Shown here piece by piece: positions 36,222 through 44,499 of a stretch of DNA of 64,000 bases; within the stretch, counting starts at the first letter, position 1, and every line of letters starts with the position of its first letter. A program made the translations under genes and the position numbers. Where the stretch lies: assembly GCA_963771545.1 (NCBI GenBank), contig CAVYTX010000002.1, forward strand, positions 1,426,001 to 1,490,000. The letters run 5' to 3'. The DNA is from CAKZLS01 sp963771545 (GTDB lineage: Bacteria > Pseudomonadota > Alphaproteobacteria > Rhodospirillales > Defluviicoccaceae). Under the pieces are notes generated by a model, which saw only the letters and a program-made list of their open reading frames with translations, had not been told where the DNA came from and searched no databases.

Positions 36222-36246
36222 GTATGTATAAACTATTTGCAAGTAC
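36222..36246. promoter_or_regulatory. Candidate HxlR operator between pirin and hxlR-like gene
   Basis: An imperfect inverted repeat with GTATGTATAAAC on the left arm and GTAC at the right end, centred between the divergent starts. HxlR-family sites often contain GTA(n)T...A(n)TAC half sites. Proposed from position and partial symmetry. Confidence 0.35.
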
Positions 36247-36266
36247 GGTCCCAAAGGATACTGTTA

Positions 36267-36611
36267 ATGAGCAAACAGCTTGCGGACGATCCTTCCGGCT
36301 GCCCGGCCGAGGTGACGCTGGACTTCCTTGCTGGCAAATGGCGGCCGATGATCATCTACTGTTTGCTCCAGGGCCCGATACGGTTCAACGAATTGCAGCG
36401 GCCGCTGGGCGCCGTGAGCCACCGTACCCTGTCGAAGACGCTCAAGGAGATGGAGGCAAACGGGCTGGTGATCCGCCGTGATTACGGCGAGATCCCGCCA
36501 CGCGTGGACTATTCGCTCACCCCGCGCGGGCGCAGCCTCGAACCCATACTCCGGGCGATGGAGCGATGGGCGCAAGGCCAAGGGGAGGCGGCCGCAGTAT
36601 CAGGCCGCTGA
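36267..36611 (+). CDS. HxlR-family winged-helix transcriptional regulator
   Basis: 114 residues from the ATG at 36267, preceded by AAAGGA. It has the HxlR core: CPAEVTLDFLAGKWRPMIIY, then GPIRFNELQRPLGAVSHRTL as the recognition helices and RRDYGEIPPRVDYSLTPRG as the wing. The cysteine ahead of the core (DDPSGCPAE) is the position used as a redox/quinone sensor in YodB/HypR-type members. It is divergent from pirin and isochorismatase and probably controls them and itself. Confidence 0.88.
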   Translation: MSKQLADDPSGCPAEVTLDFLAGKWRPMIIYCLLQGPIRFNELQRPLGAVSHRTLSKTLKEMEANGLVIRRDYGEIPPRVDYSLTPRGRSLEPILRAMERWAQGQGEAAAVSGR

Positions 36612-36615
36612 CACT

Positions 36616-37764
36616 TTACTCTTGCGGCCTCGTCGGCGCGCGCCGCAGGATCGTGGCGACCACCAGCAGCGCCGCGATCAGTATCAGCGCTTCGGCGGCA
36701 ACGACCGGCGCCACCAGCACGGCGAGTGCGGCCACGGGCAGGATCGCAAGCCGCCAGCCGGCAAGATGGAAGCGGTCCCTGACGACCCACAGCGCTGCAA
36801 CGTAGATCGCGACGGGGATGGCGATGGCAAAGCTCGCAGTGCGCATGCCGATTTCGGCATGGCCGGTCGCGACTTCGTGGAACACGGCAAATCCCGCGCC
36901 GGTCGCGGCGCCGGCGGCGAAGATCGCGATATGGCCATAGCCCCAGATCAGCGCGCGGCGAAGCTCGTCGTCGACAAGGTGGTCCTCCCGGGTGAAATAG
37001 AGGCCCCAGAGCGAGAAGGTGATCACTGCAGAGCTCACCGCCGTCAGGATGCCATGCGCCCCGGCCGGTGTTCCCGCCTCGTCGAGCCGGAGCATCATGA
37101 CGATCGCAAGGAAGCATTCGCCCATCACAATGATGTTCATCAAGCCGTAGCGCTCGATGATGTGGTGGCGGTGCCAGGTCGTGGCGCCGAAGCGTTCGGA
37201 CACGGCAGGAACCGCAAGCTCGCCCGCGAAGCCCAGTACCATCAGCAGCGGGTAGGACGGCGCACTCGGTGGCTGCAACAGCACCAGCGCGACCCAATAG
37301 ACCTGCATGAGCACGATGCCCGCGGCATAGCCGAGCGCGGTCTTGCGCCGGGCCAGGTCGCCCCTTGCTGCACCCAGCCAGAACAGCGCCATCGCCAGCC
37401 GCATGATAACGAAACCGAGGAGCACGAGCACGATTGGACGGCCGGAGAATACGGCCGGTATGCCCGCCGCAATGGTCAACGCGCCGAACATGGTAACCAG
37501 GGACAGGATACGAAATCCCGCAGACCCGTCATCATAGGCCGAGGCGAACCACGTATAGTTCATCCACGACAACCAGATCATGAAGAAGGCCGTCAGGAAG
37601 CCGGGCACGGCCTGAGCCCAATGCCCCTCGGCTATGCCGTGATGCAGGCCGACCGCCGCCACCGCGATGGCGATGACCGAGGCCAGGTCGAACATGAGTT
37701 CCAGCGTCGTCGCCGCACGATGGGCTTCATCCTTGCCTCGTGCGGCCAGCTGCAAGAACGGCAT
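36616..37764 (-). CDS. Low temperature requirement A (LtrA)-like membrane protein
   Basis: 382 residues with about ten membrane helices. Family marks are ELMFDLASVIAIA at the start, SWMNYTWFASAYDD in the second hairpin, HHIIERYGLMNIIVMGE in the middle, and SLWGLYFTREDH. LtrA-type proteins occur widely, and their transport or enzymatic function is not settled. The stop lies four bases beyond the HxlR stop on the other strand, so the genes converge. The far end faces the DUF5996 gene head to head. Confidence 0.87.
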   Translation of the reverse strand: MPFLQLAARGKDEAHRAATTLELMFDLASVIAIAVAAVGLHHGIAEGHWAQAVPGFLTAFFMIWLSWMNYTWFASAYDDGSAGFRILSLVTMFGALTIAAGIPAVFSGRPIVLVLLGFVIMRLAMALFWLGAARGDLARRKTALGYAAGIVLMQVYWVALVLLQPPSAPSYPLLMVLGFAGELAVPAVSERFGATTWHRHHIIERYGLMNIIVMGECFLAIVMMLRLDEAGTPAGAHGILTAVSSAVITFSLWGLYFTREDHLVDDELRRALIWGYGHIAIFAAGAATGAGFAVFHEVATGHAEIGMRTASFAIAIPVAIYVAALWVVRDRFHLAGWRLAILPVAALAVLVAPVVAAEALILIAALLVVATILRRAPTRPQE

Positions 37765-37872
37765 CGCCTATCCCAATCTTCGTCCCGGCACGCGGCCGCG
37801 ATATCCACCGCAGACTTGCTTGAGCCGCCAACTGTAACCAAGAGAACGTCGCAGTCAAAGAGGAAAGACACA

Positions 37873-38400
37873 ATGGCCGACAATCGGGACTGGCCCGCCA
37901 TCCCCTATGCGCCATGGGCCGAGACCTGCCAGGCGCTCCATCTCCACACCCAGATCATGGGCAAAGACCGGCTGGCGCACACGCCATGGGTCAACCATTC
38001 TTGGCACGCCACGCTCTATGTGTGCGTCACAGGCCTCACGACGGGCGTCGTGTTCGATGCCGGAACCGGTATCGATCTCGAGTTGAACCTCATCGATCAC
38101 CGGCTGGTCGGGAGGAATAACCATGGCGACCGGCGAGAATTTGCGCTCGAACCCGGCACGGTTGCCGGCTTCTATCGGCGCCTCAAACAGGTAATCGCGC
38201 AACTTGGCGGCACACCTGAATTCCACGGGAGTCCCAACGAACTCAAAGACCCGGTTCCATTCGCGAGGGACGACCGGGAGCGTCCGTACGATCGCGGTGC
38301 GGTCACCCGCTTCCATCGTACACTGCTATTGGTCGATGCGGTGTTCAAGAAATTCCGTACCGGCTTTATCGGAAAGGTTAGCCCGGATTTCTCAAACTAG
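37873..38400 (+). CDS. DUF5996 family protein, 3' half cut off by IS1380
   Basis: 175 residues from the ATG at 37873 (AGAGGAAAG upstream). The translation WHATLYVCVTGLTTGVVFD, LNLIDHRLVGR and EFHGSPNELKDPVPFARDD is that of DUF5996 proteins, which normally run to about 300 residues. The gene ends VFKKFRTGFIGK and then enters the left end of IS1380 copy 2; the missing part is not found beyond the element. Last residues VSPDFSN are IS-encoded. Function of the family is unknown and the product is probably dead. Confidence 0.75.
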   Translation: MADNRDWPAIPYAPWAETCQALHLHTQIMGKDRLAHTPWVNHSWHATLYVCVTGLTTGVVFDAGTGIDLELNLIDHRLVGRNNHGDRREFALEPGTVAGFYRRLKQVIAQLGGTPEFHGSPNELKDPVPFARDDRERPYDRGAVTRFHRTLLLVDAVFKKFRTGFIGKVSPDFSN

Positions 38401-40043
38401 GGGGTGCATCGGGGCTCTGAATCTGGGAAAATTCTTTTTCCACTAAGAACTTAGACCAGGACAGAGGAGGTCCCCGATGCAAACGGAGTGTAACCCGGAT
38501 CCGTTTGGATTTGCACCTGTGGAAGGCCGCCGTGTGGAGGCGGCGTTCGACGGCGGGACGATGACGTCGGACGCCGGGGCGCTGCTTGTGGGGGCGGCGG
38601 AGCGGGCGATCGGTCTGATCGATCGGTTTGCTGGCTGCTTCGTCGACCGGCGGAACCCGGCGCTGATCGAGCACAAGGTGAGCACGCTGGTCGGCCAGCG
38701 GGTGTTCGGGATCGCGCTCGGCTACGAGGATCTGGTCGACCACGACACGCTGCGCCACGACCCGGTGATGGCGGTGCTGGCCGGCAAGCTGGCGGCGAAG
38801 CGGTCGGACTGCGCACCGGTGGCCGGCAAGTCGACACTGAACCGGCTGGAACTGAGCACCGCGCTGCCGACGCTGTACCACAAGATCGGCTATCAGGCGG
38901 CGGCGATCGAGGCGCTGTTTGTCGAGTGGTTCGTGGAAGCGCACCGTACGCCGCCGGCGCAGATCATTCTCGACCTGGACGCCACGGATGATCCGCTGCA
39001 CGGCCACCAAGAGGGCCGCTTCTTCCACGGCTACTACGATTGTTACTGTTACCTGCCGCTGTACATCTTCTGTGGTCGGCACCTGCTGGCCGCCAAGCTG
39101 CGGCCGGCCAACATCGATGGCTCGGCCGGGGCGTGCGAGGTAGTGGCGCGGATCGTGGCGCAGATCCGCCGGCACTGGCCCGAGGTCCGCGTGCTGCTGC
39201 GCGCCGATTCGGGGTTTGCCCGCGAGCCGCTGATGGCCTGGTGCGAGGCCAACGGCATCGACTTCCTGTTCGGGCTGGCGCGCACCGAGCGGCTGGAAGC
39301 GGCGATCGCCGCCGAACTGGCTTCGGCGCGGGCCGAGGCCGAGACGAAGCGCCGGCCGGCACGGCGCTACAAAGACTTTCAGTGGTCGACGCTGGACAGT
39401 TGGTCGCGCCCGCGCCGGGTGGTCGGCAAGGCGGAGTGGACCCGCGGCGAGGCCAACCCGCGCTTTGTCGTCACCTCGCTGACGCCGCGGGAGATCCGCG
39501 CCCGCCGGCTCTACGAGACGCTGTACTGCTTCCGCGGCGACATGGAGAACAGGATCAAGGAATGCCAACTCGACCTGTTCGCCGATCGCACCTCGGCCCG
39601 CAGCATGCGCGCCAATCAGCTGCGGCTGTGGTTTGCCTCCATGGCCTACGTGCTGCTCTGCGCCTTGCGGCGGATCGGTCTGCAGCATACCCGCTTCGCC
39701 AAGGCCACCTGCGGCCGCATCCGGCTGGCGCTGATGAAGGTCGCCGCGCTGGTGCGCATCAGCGTGCGCCGGATTAAGTTCGCCATGTCGTCGGCCTTTC
39801 CCTATCAGGCCGAGTTCCGCGCCGCACACGCACGACTATCCGCCGCCGCGGCGTAAGCGGCTCGACAAGCCCCACCCCGTCAACAACAGAGGAACAGCGC
39901 CGAACCAGCCCAACCGCCAAGGGCGGACCGCGCAGCGCGCCCCAAGCCCGCGATCAGCCGCAGCCCCGGCTCTCCCAACCTCCAGACCCACCGACGCCGC
40001 AAACCATCGTGGTTCCATTTACAAGTTTGAGAAATCCGGGTTA
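38379..40043 (+). mobile_element. IS1380-family insertion sequence, copy 2
   Basis: The left TIR starts TAGCCCGGATTTCTC at 38379 and the right TIR ends CCGGGTTA at 40043. TTAG is present at both outer edges (38378-38381 and 40041-40044), which could be a 4-bp target duplication or part of the repeats themselves. Confidence 0.85.
38477..39856 (+). CDS. IS1380-family transposase, copy 2 (complete catalytic set)
   Basis: 459 residues, the same as the copy at 31771 except for a few positions: P for L at residue 9, T for M at 28, a CEV for YEE change near 220, and RADSGF instead of RANSGF. The catalytic aspartate of the second motif is therefore present, with LDLDATDD before and ETLYCFRGDMENRIKE after. 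This copy can supply transposase for both units. IS1380 relatives such as ISEcp1 are known to move neighbouring DNA by one-ended transposition. Confidence 0.93.
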   Translation: MQTECNPDPFGFAPVEGRRVEAAFDGGTMTSDAGALLVGAAERAIGLIDRFAGCFVDRRNPALIEHKVSTLVGQRVFGIALGYEDLVDHDTLRHDPVMAVLAGKLAAKRSDCAPVAGKSTLNRLELSTALPTLYHKIGYQAAAIEALFVEWFVEAHRTPPAQIILDLDATDDPLHGHQEGRFFHGYYDCYCYLPLYIFCGRHLLAAKLRPANIDGSAGACEVVARIVAQIRRHWPEVRVLLRADSGFAREPLMAWCEANGIDFLFGLARTERLEAAIAAELASARAEAETKRRPARRYKDFQWSTLDSWSRPRRVVGKAEWTRGEANPRFVVTSLTPREIRARRLYETLYCFRGDMENRIKECQLDLFADRTSARSMRANQLRLWFASMAYVLLCALRRIGLQHTRFAKATCGRIRLALMKVAALVRISVRRIKFAMSSAFPYQAEFRAAHARLSAAAA

Positions 40044-40046
40044 GGT

Positions 40047-40280
40047 AGCCGTCGCTGGCGTCGGCGGCACAGCATGGGACGGTTCCGAAGTTCGCAAACG
40101 AGATACCGCCCGTCTGGTCGGGAGCGGCATTTCCCCATGGATAGCGGCGGCCATCCGCTCCCCGCGCGGCGAACTCCCATTCTTCATCCGTCGGAAGCCG
40201 AAGGCCGTAGTGGCGGCAGAAAGCCGCCGCGTCGCGCGCGGATACTTGAACCACCGGATGCGAACCAAGACCTGCGTACT
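40047..40280 (-). pseudogene. Formylglycine-generating-enzyme family fragment, copy 2
   Basis: The same 78-residue FGE-sulfatase piece as at 33341-33574 (VQVSARDAAAFC, RLPTDEEWEFAARG, YPWGNAAPDQ), bounded in the same way by IS1380 and the RAYT repeat. Confidence 0.8.
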
Positions 40281-40305
40281 GGGGTCAGGTCTATCATTGT
40301 ACTAC
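40281..40305. repeat. RAYT element inverted repeat, left arm, copy 2
   Basis: Same as 33575-33599; partner arm at 41171-41195. Confidence 0.6.
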
Positions 40306-41149
40306 ACTGTCCCTCCGCGCCGCCCGGACGATGCGTCTGACGGTGGTGAAGTGCACGCCGAACGCCTCGGCGATCTGTTGATAGCTGTAGGCGCCGGTGG
40401 CGTAGACGGCGGCGATGGCGGCATCGCGGGTCGGGTGTTGGGAAGCGATCTCCTCCAGCGGCGGCGCAGGCGGGCGGCGCTGCGCGCGGGGGATGGCCGT
40501 GTCGGGCGGACCGGCGCGCCCCAATGCCTGCATGCGGGCGACGAACCGGTCGTCGCCGAGAAACACCTGCCGGTTGAGCTTCGTCCAAATGGAGTCCGCG
40601 TCTATCCCCTCGGCGACAAAGCGCCGGTAAAGTCGGATCGCGACCGCTCGGTCATCGGCGAAATGGGCGAGCAGGGTGTCGGCCGCCAAGCCACGGCGGC
40701 GGTTTGGCCTTGCCGGCCGTGGCGCGATAGCTGCTCCATTTCCATTTGCCCGGATCGCCGACCATGCCGGCGCGAACCGGATTAAGCACCACATAGCGCG
40801 CCAATTCGAGCAGGTGCGCATCGGCGTCCACGAGAACGGCGGTGTAGCGGCCCTGGAACACGTGGCCGGAGCGGCCATGACGGCGGTTGATGGTCTGGGT
40901 GTACACGCCGTTGAGCTGGCGCATGCCCTTGGCGAGGTTGCCGTCCGGCGTCTCGACCACCAGGTGATAGTGGTTGGTCATCAGGCAGTGCGCGTGGCAC
41001 AGCCAATTGAAGCGATCCACGACGTCGCCGAGACCATCAAGAAACAGCCGGCGATCCTTGTCGTCCTCGTAGATGGCCTCGCGGCGGTTGCCCCGCGCGG
41101 TCACATGATACAGCGCGCCGGGAAATTCGATCCTCAGTGGTCTGGACAT
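40294..41149 (-). pseudogene. REP-associated tyrosine transposase, frameshifted copy
   Basis: Identical to the RAYT at 33588-34442 except for one extra A near 40688 (GCCGCCAAGCC for GCCGCCAGCC) and a G-to-R change near the C-terminal helix-turn-helix. The insertion separates the HUH/tyrosine half (41149 to ~40690, MTNHYHLVVETP intact) from the C-terminal recognition half. The N-terminal part alone might still bind DNA, but the enzyme is probably inactive. Confidence 0.85.
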
Positions 41150-41170
41150 AGGTGGAGCTTACCACGCGGC

Positions 41171-41195
41171 GTAGTATAATACTAGACCTGACCCC
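41171..41195. repeat. RAYT element inverted repeat, right arm, copy 2
   Basis: Same as 34464-34488. Confidence 0.6.
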
Positions 41196-41204
41196 TTTCC
41201 CCCG

Positions 41205-41736
41205 GGCGAGGATCTCGGCAGTGGCATGTGAGTGGGTGGCGCCGTCGATGCGCTATACGACGTGATCGTCGACCTCGATCCCCAGTGCCGCGAAGCACTC
41301 GATCGCGAGTGGGAGTCGCTGCTCGAATACCACAACTCCATGCCCAGCGGAGAGCGCGATTTCGACGCCAGCGTCCGGCAGATGCAGTTTGAGAACCCGC
41401 TGACGAGCGACCCGATTATCGATCGCGCCGGTGCCCCGGAAGCCAGAGTCGTCGCGACCGCCCCTGTCGGTGAAGGCGGGTCCGAAAAACCTAACGGCAC
41501 CTCCGGAAGTCGTCCGGCTCGCCACGGCTCAAACGATTCGTAAGGCCTATCCCGATGTTCTCGACAATATCTGCATTCTGTAGGTAGAGGTTCTTGTTTG
41601 GGAACCGAGGCCGGAGCGTCACTTACGAGAAAACCCGCAACCGACGCTGATAACCATTGGGGGTAACACGCACACACAGAAGGGTATCTTGGTCTTCAAA
41701 ATAGTTTTGTAATAAAACGAACTTATATTGGCCCAC
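41205..41736. other. Region with no assignable gene
   Basis: 530 bp. A plus-strand frame from a GTG at 41232 to 41543 (starting VDALYDVIVDLDPQCREALD in its early part) is open for 103 codons but has no ribosome-binding site and no family likeness. The right part becomes AT-rich towards the M43 gene. It may hold the rest of a gene broken by the mobile unit. Confidence 0.25.
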
Positions 41737-44076
41737 CTAGCGAATTCGCTCCGCTACTAAACCAGATGGCCCCACTCGCTGCCCAACCAATCCCCGTACC
41801 CACGCTTCATCTCTAAGATCAATCACACCATTACCGTCAATGTCAAAAGATTCGCATTTGCGCCTTTTGGATTCTTCCCTGGGACCCTCCGTGAGAGACG
41901 GTGCAAGAGCACCCCCTCCCACCAATCCGCGCAGATGCTTTGAAAGATCCACACCGGCACAAGCGCGAACCGCATCTACTTCGCGCCGGCCAACAACGCC
42001 GAATTCTTGGAAAAAGTCGGCATCACAAGCGTTTCCATACCTATCTCCGTCTGTATCCCATTGGTCTCCATTGGCGACATCGAGACAGTTGTCCGCAAAA
42101 TCAGGTATGCCGTCTCGGTCGCGGTCCGGAACTCGAGTGACGCCCGTGTCTCCAAACCGCCAAACTCCATCCACTTTAAGCCGCTGCTGGAAACCAGATA
42201 AGCGCTGAGGAAGTTCGAGCCGCAGCAGACGCCCTCGGTCAAAACCTCCGATTTCAATCTCTGCAGGATCGTAAGTCATGACGTTCGTAACCAAACTCTT
42301 GTCGCTTCGCCGAACGATGTCCATCGACAAAAGCCTTTCCCGCAGCGGTCCAGCACCTGCCGGCAGCTGACCAAGCAACGCCTTTACCGTTTCCCTTCGA
42401 GACCGATTTGCCACGTCAGATAAATAAAGTGCATTCTCCGCAATCCCAAACTCCAAATAACTCGTGGTGTTGGGATCGGGGTTGATGACTGACGCAATCT
42501 TCAGCAAAAGTTCAAGACAGCCACCACCTAGCTTACACAAATCAAACAATGATTGTAGCGGGCAACTTGGACCCGCCCGAATACAGTCCATTCCATCAGC
42601 CGAAATAATGCATGGATCTTCGTTATCTTTTAGCCCGTCTTCGTCATCATCCTCATCAGCGCAATTGAGGATACCATCACCGTCGCTATCAATTGCCTCA
42701 GACACTTTGAAAGTATTGTCACCTGGACAATTCGTTACATAGATACCAACGGTAATATACTTATCGTTAGGGTGCTGGTCGACCCCATCACACGTAGCGT
42801 CTTTGACGCTAATGTCATTGCAGCAGCCGTCACCATCAATGTCCGGGTCGCAAGCATCGCCTACACCGTCGAGATCACTGTCAATATTATTCGTACTATT
42901 AGTGTTAGGACACAAATCACAATTATCTGGGATGCCATCTGTATCACTATCAATAAGCACAGGATTGAAAACGGCTACGCAATCTTTGTGTTCATCCCAA
43001 TCACATTGACCATCGTTATCCAAATCCCCCCCTCGATCCTCGCAGACATCTTTGAGGTGTTTCCGCATGATAATCTTGTAACGACATTCTTGAATTTGCG
43101 CTACTTGTCCCGACGTAAAAGGTTGGCGTACAGTCGGGTCGTTATCTGTGATGTAGGGACCTCCGCACCCTTGGTAATAGGACATCATGTTTTCAACCAG
43201 GGGGAGATGTGTTGTCGATAATGTTGTCGTCTTGGATACCGCTTTTACACATTCGATATCACAGTGGTCCCTATGCCATGGCACATCAAATATTTCCGGG
43301 CTATTGGCGGCCAGCGGCAGCGTCGAATAATTGGTGCTACACCATTCATGATCGATGTGAAAATTCCCCGAACTATCTCCATCTCTTTCCTTTTTGCATG
43401 CTTCAATTTCTACGCTACTCTTGCACTTATCATTATTCCAACCTTCAAATAGCCCTGGATCCGGAGGCGTTGCAGGAGGACTCGCTGTTAGAAGGCATGC
43501 AGACTCATCGATATCGTGGTTAGGTGGATTGTTTGTTGGCGCATCTTCAAAGCTGAAAGTATGTCTTAGGCACCAAAAGTGCCCCATTTCGTGAGCGTAC
43601 GTTGTTCCCATCCCAGTATCGGGAAGGTAGCACCAAACGCGTTCATCCCCGTCAAAGCCTTCATCTGTTCCGGGGCATGGGATGCCATTGCTACATTGGC
43701 CTATTTTGTTTGAGGCCCGCGCCACAAGGTAATAAGATATTTGGTGCTTGTTTGGCTCGCCGTACGTTCCATCGAGAATATTACCTATATCAACTTCCGA
43801 TTTGTTTAAGAGATCGTCATCTTCTATAAATACAGGATCGACCGCCCGGAAGGATATTTTGGCCTGACGAAAGATCAAGTTCATCTGGCCAACATTCATC
43901 CGCCAGTCTTCTGTAATTTCATCGTGCGGGCGTCCGCAAGAGGCGTTATCAATTTCATCTTCTTGACAAAGGATGTAGGGAACTACTTCAAAAGTTTCAG
44001 CGCTCGCCGCCTTCTCAACCATGAATACGGAGATTGGCGAGAGCATGCAAAACAGCGCTATGTGACGATACGTCAT
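41737..44076 (-). CDS. Secreted M43-like zinc metalloprotease with thrombospondin-3 repeats
   Basis: 779 residues from the ATG at 44076, with a GGGGGG-type ribosome-binding site. The signal peptide ends KAASA. HEMGHFWCLRHTF (from 162) is the zinc site in pappalysin/M43 form, with Cys in place of the usual Gly. MMSYYQGCGG near 305 is the Met-turn and PFTSGQ follows, all as in M43. Residues ~350-500 hold calcium-binding thrombospondin type 3 turns (DSDTDGIPDNCDLCPN, DSDLDGVGDACD). A similar pair is found near 660-690, and an EF-hand/dockerin-like DIDGNGVIDLRDE stands near the end. Much lower GC than the window average, suggesting acquisition from another lineage. Confidence 0.82.
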   Translation of the reverse strand: MTYRHIALFCMLSPISVFMVEKAASAETFEVVPYILCQEDEIDNASCGRPHDEITEDWRMNVGQMNLIFRQAKISFRAVDPVFIEDDDLLNKSEVDIGNILDGTYGEPNKHQISYYLVARASNKIGQCSNGIPCPGTDEGFDGDERVWCYLPDTGMGTTYAHEMGHFWCLRHTFSFEDAPTNNPPNHDIDESACLLTASPPATPPDPGLFEGWNNDKCKSSVEIEACKKERDGDSSGNFHIDHEWCSTNYSTLPLAANSPEIFDVPWHRDHCDIECVKAVSKTTTLSTTHLPLVENMMSYYQGCGGPYITDNDPTVRQPFTSGQVAQIQECRYKIIMRKHLKDVCEDRGGDLDNDGQCDWDEHKDCVAVFNPVLIDSDTDGIPDNCDLCPNTNSTNNIDSDLDGVGDACDPDIDGDGCCNDISVKDATCDGVDQHPNDKYITVGIYVTNCPGDNTFKVSEAIDSDGDGILNCADEDDDEDGLKDNEDPCIISADGMDCIRAGPSCPLQSLFDLCKLGGGCLELLLKIASVINPDPNTTSYLEFGIAENALYLSDVANRSRRETVKALLGQLPAGAGPLRERLLSMDIVRRSDKSLVTNVMTYDPAEIEIGGFDRGRLLRLELPQRLSGFQQRLKVDGVWRFGDTGVTRVPDRDRDGIPDFADNCLDVANGDQWDTDGDRYGNACDADFFQEFGVVGRREVDAVRACAGVDLSKHLRGLVGGGALAPSLTEGPREESKRRKCESFDIDGNGVIDLRDEAWVRGLVGQRVGPSGLVAERIR

Positions 44077-44499
44077 TATTCGCCCCCCTTTGCGGAACTC
44101 ACTACTTCTGTGTTGCAACGACCAAAATTAGCGTAACCGGGAATGCACATTTTTCCCCGTACGATTTAATGTGATTTTGATCAATCTCTATTCACGCGCC
44201 TGCCCTGTGACCGGCAGTTTAATATTTTCCATTATTAGTGAGACCGCCAAGGCCACTTGTGAATTTCGCCTATTCTCTCATCACTATATTGGATTGCCGC
44301 AACGCCTCCCTTCACTTTAGTTTTCCAGTGATTTATATACACAATTTTACCCCCCCCCCTGCTGCAATAGTATCTCTCAAAAAATATTTCTTAAGTCACT
44401 TTATTTAAGTTACTAAGTCGCCCTAATTTTAGTTACGCCCTAGTAATCATCGGCAGCATCGTACTACATTAACCGATTGTGGTCAATCTTATGATCAGT
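44077..44499. other. AT-rich non-coding stretch
   Basis: About 420 bp of AT-rich DNA with short homopolymers, including a run of C near 44350. No open frame with coding character. It probably carries the promoter of the M43 protease. Confidence 0.35.

Larger units (their letters stand above)
38379..41204. mobile_element. 2.8-kb mobile unit, copy 2 (IS1380 + FGE fragment + RAYT)
   Basis: Direct repeat of 31671-34497 at >99% identity by eye. The two copies flank 3.9 kb of chromosomal genes, so recombination between them could delete or excise that segment. This copy has the active-looking transposase and a frameshifted RAYT, the reverse of copy 1. Confidence 0.85.

Noticed and set aside
38378..40044. 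TTAG at both edges of IS1380 copy 2 as a proven target duplication
   Set aside because: The right edge is TTAG in both copies because the flank is part of the duplicated block, and the inverted repeats themselves read TA(G/A)CCCGG. The four bases therefore do not prove a duplication.
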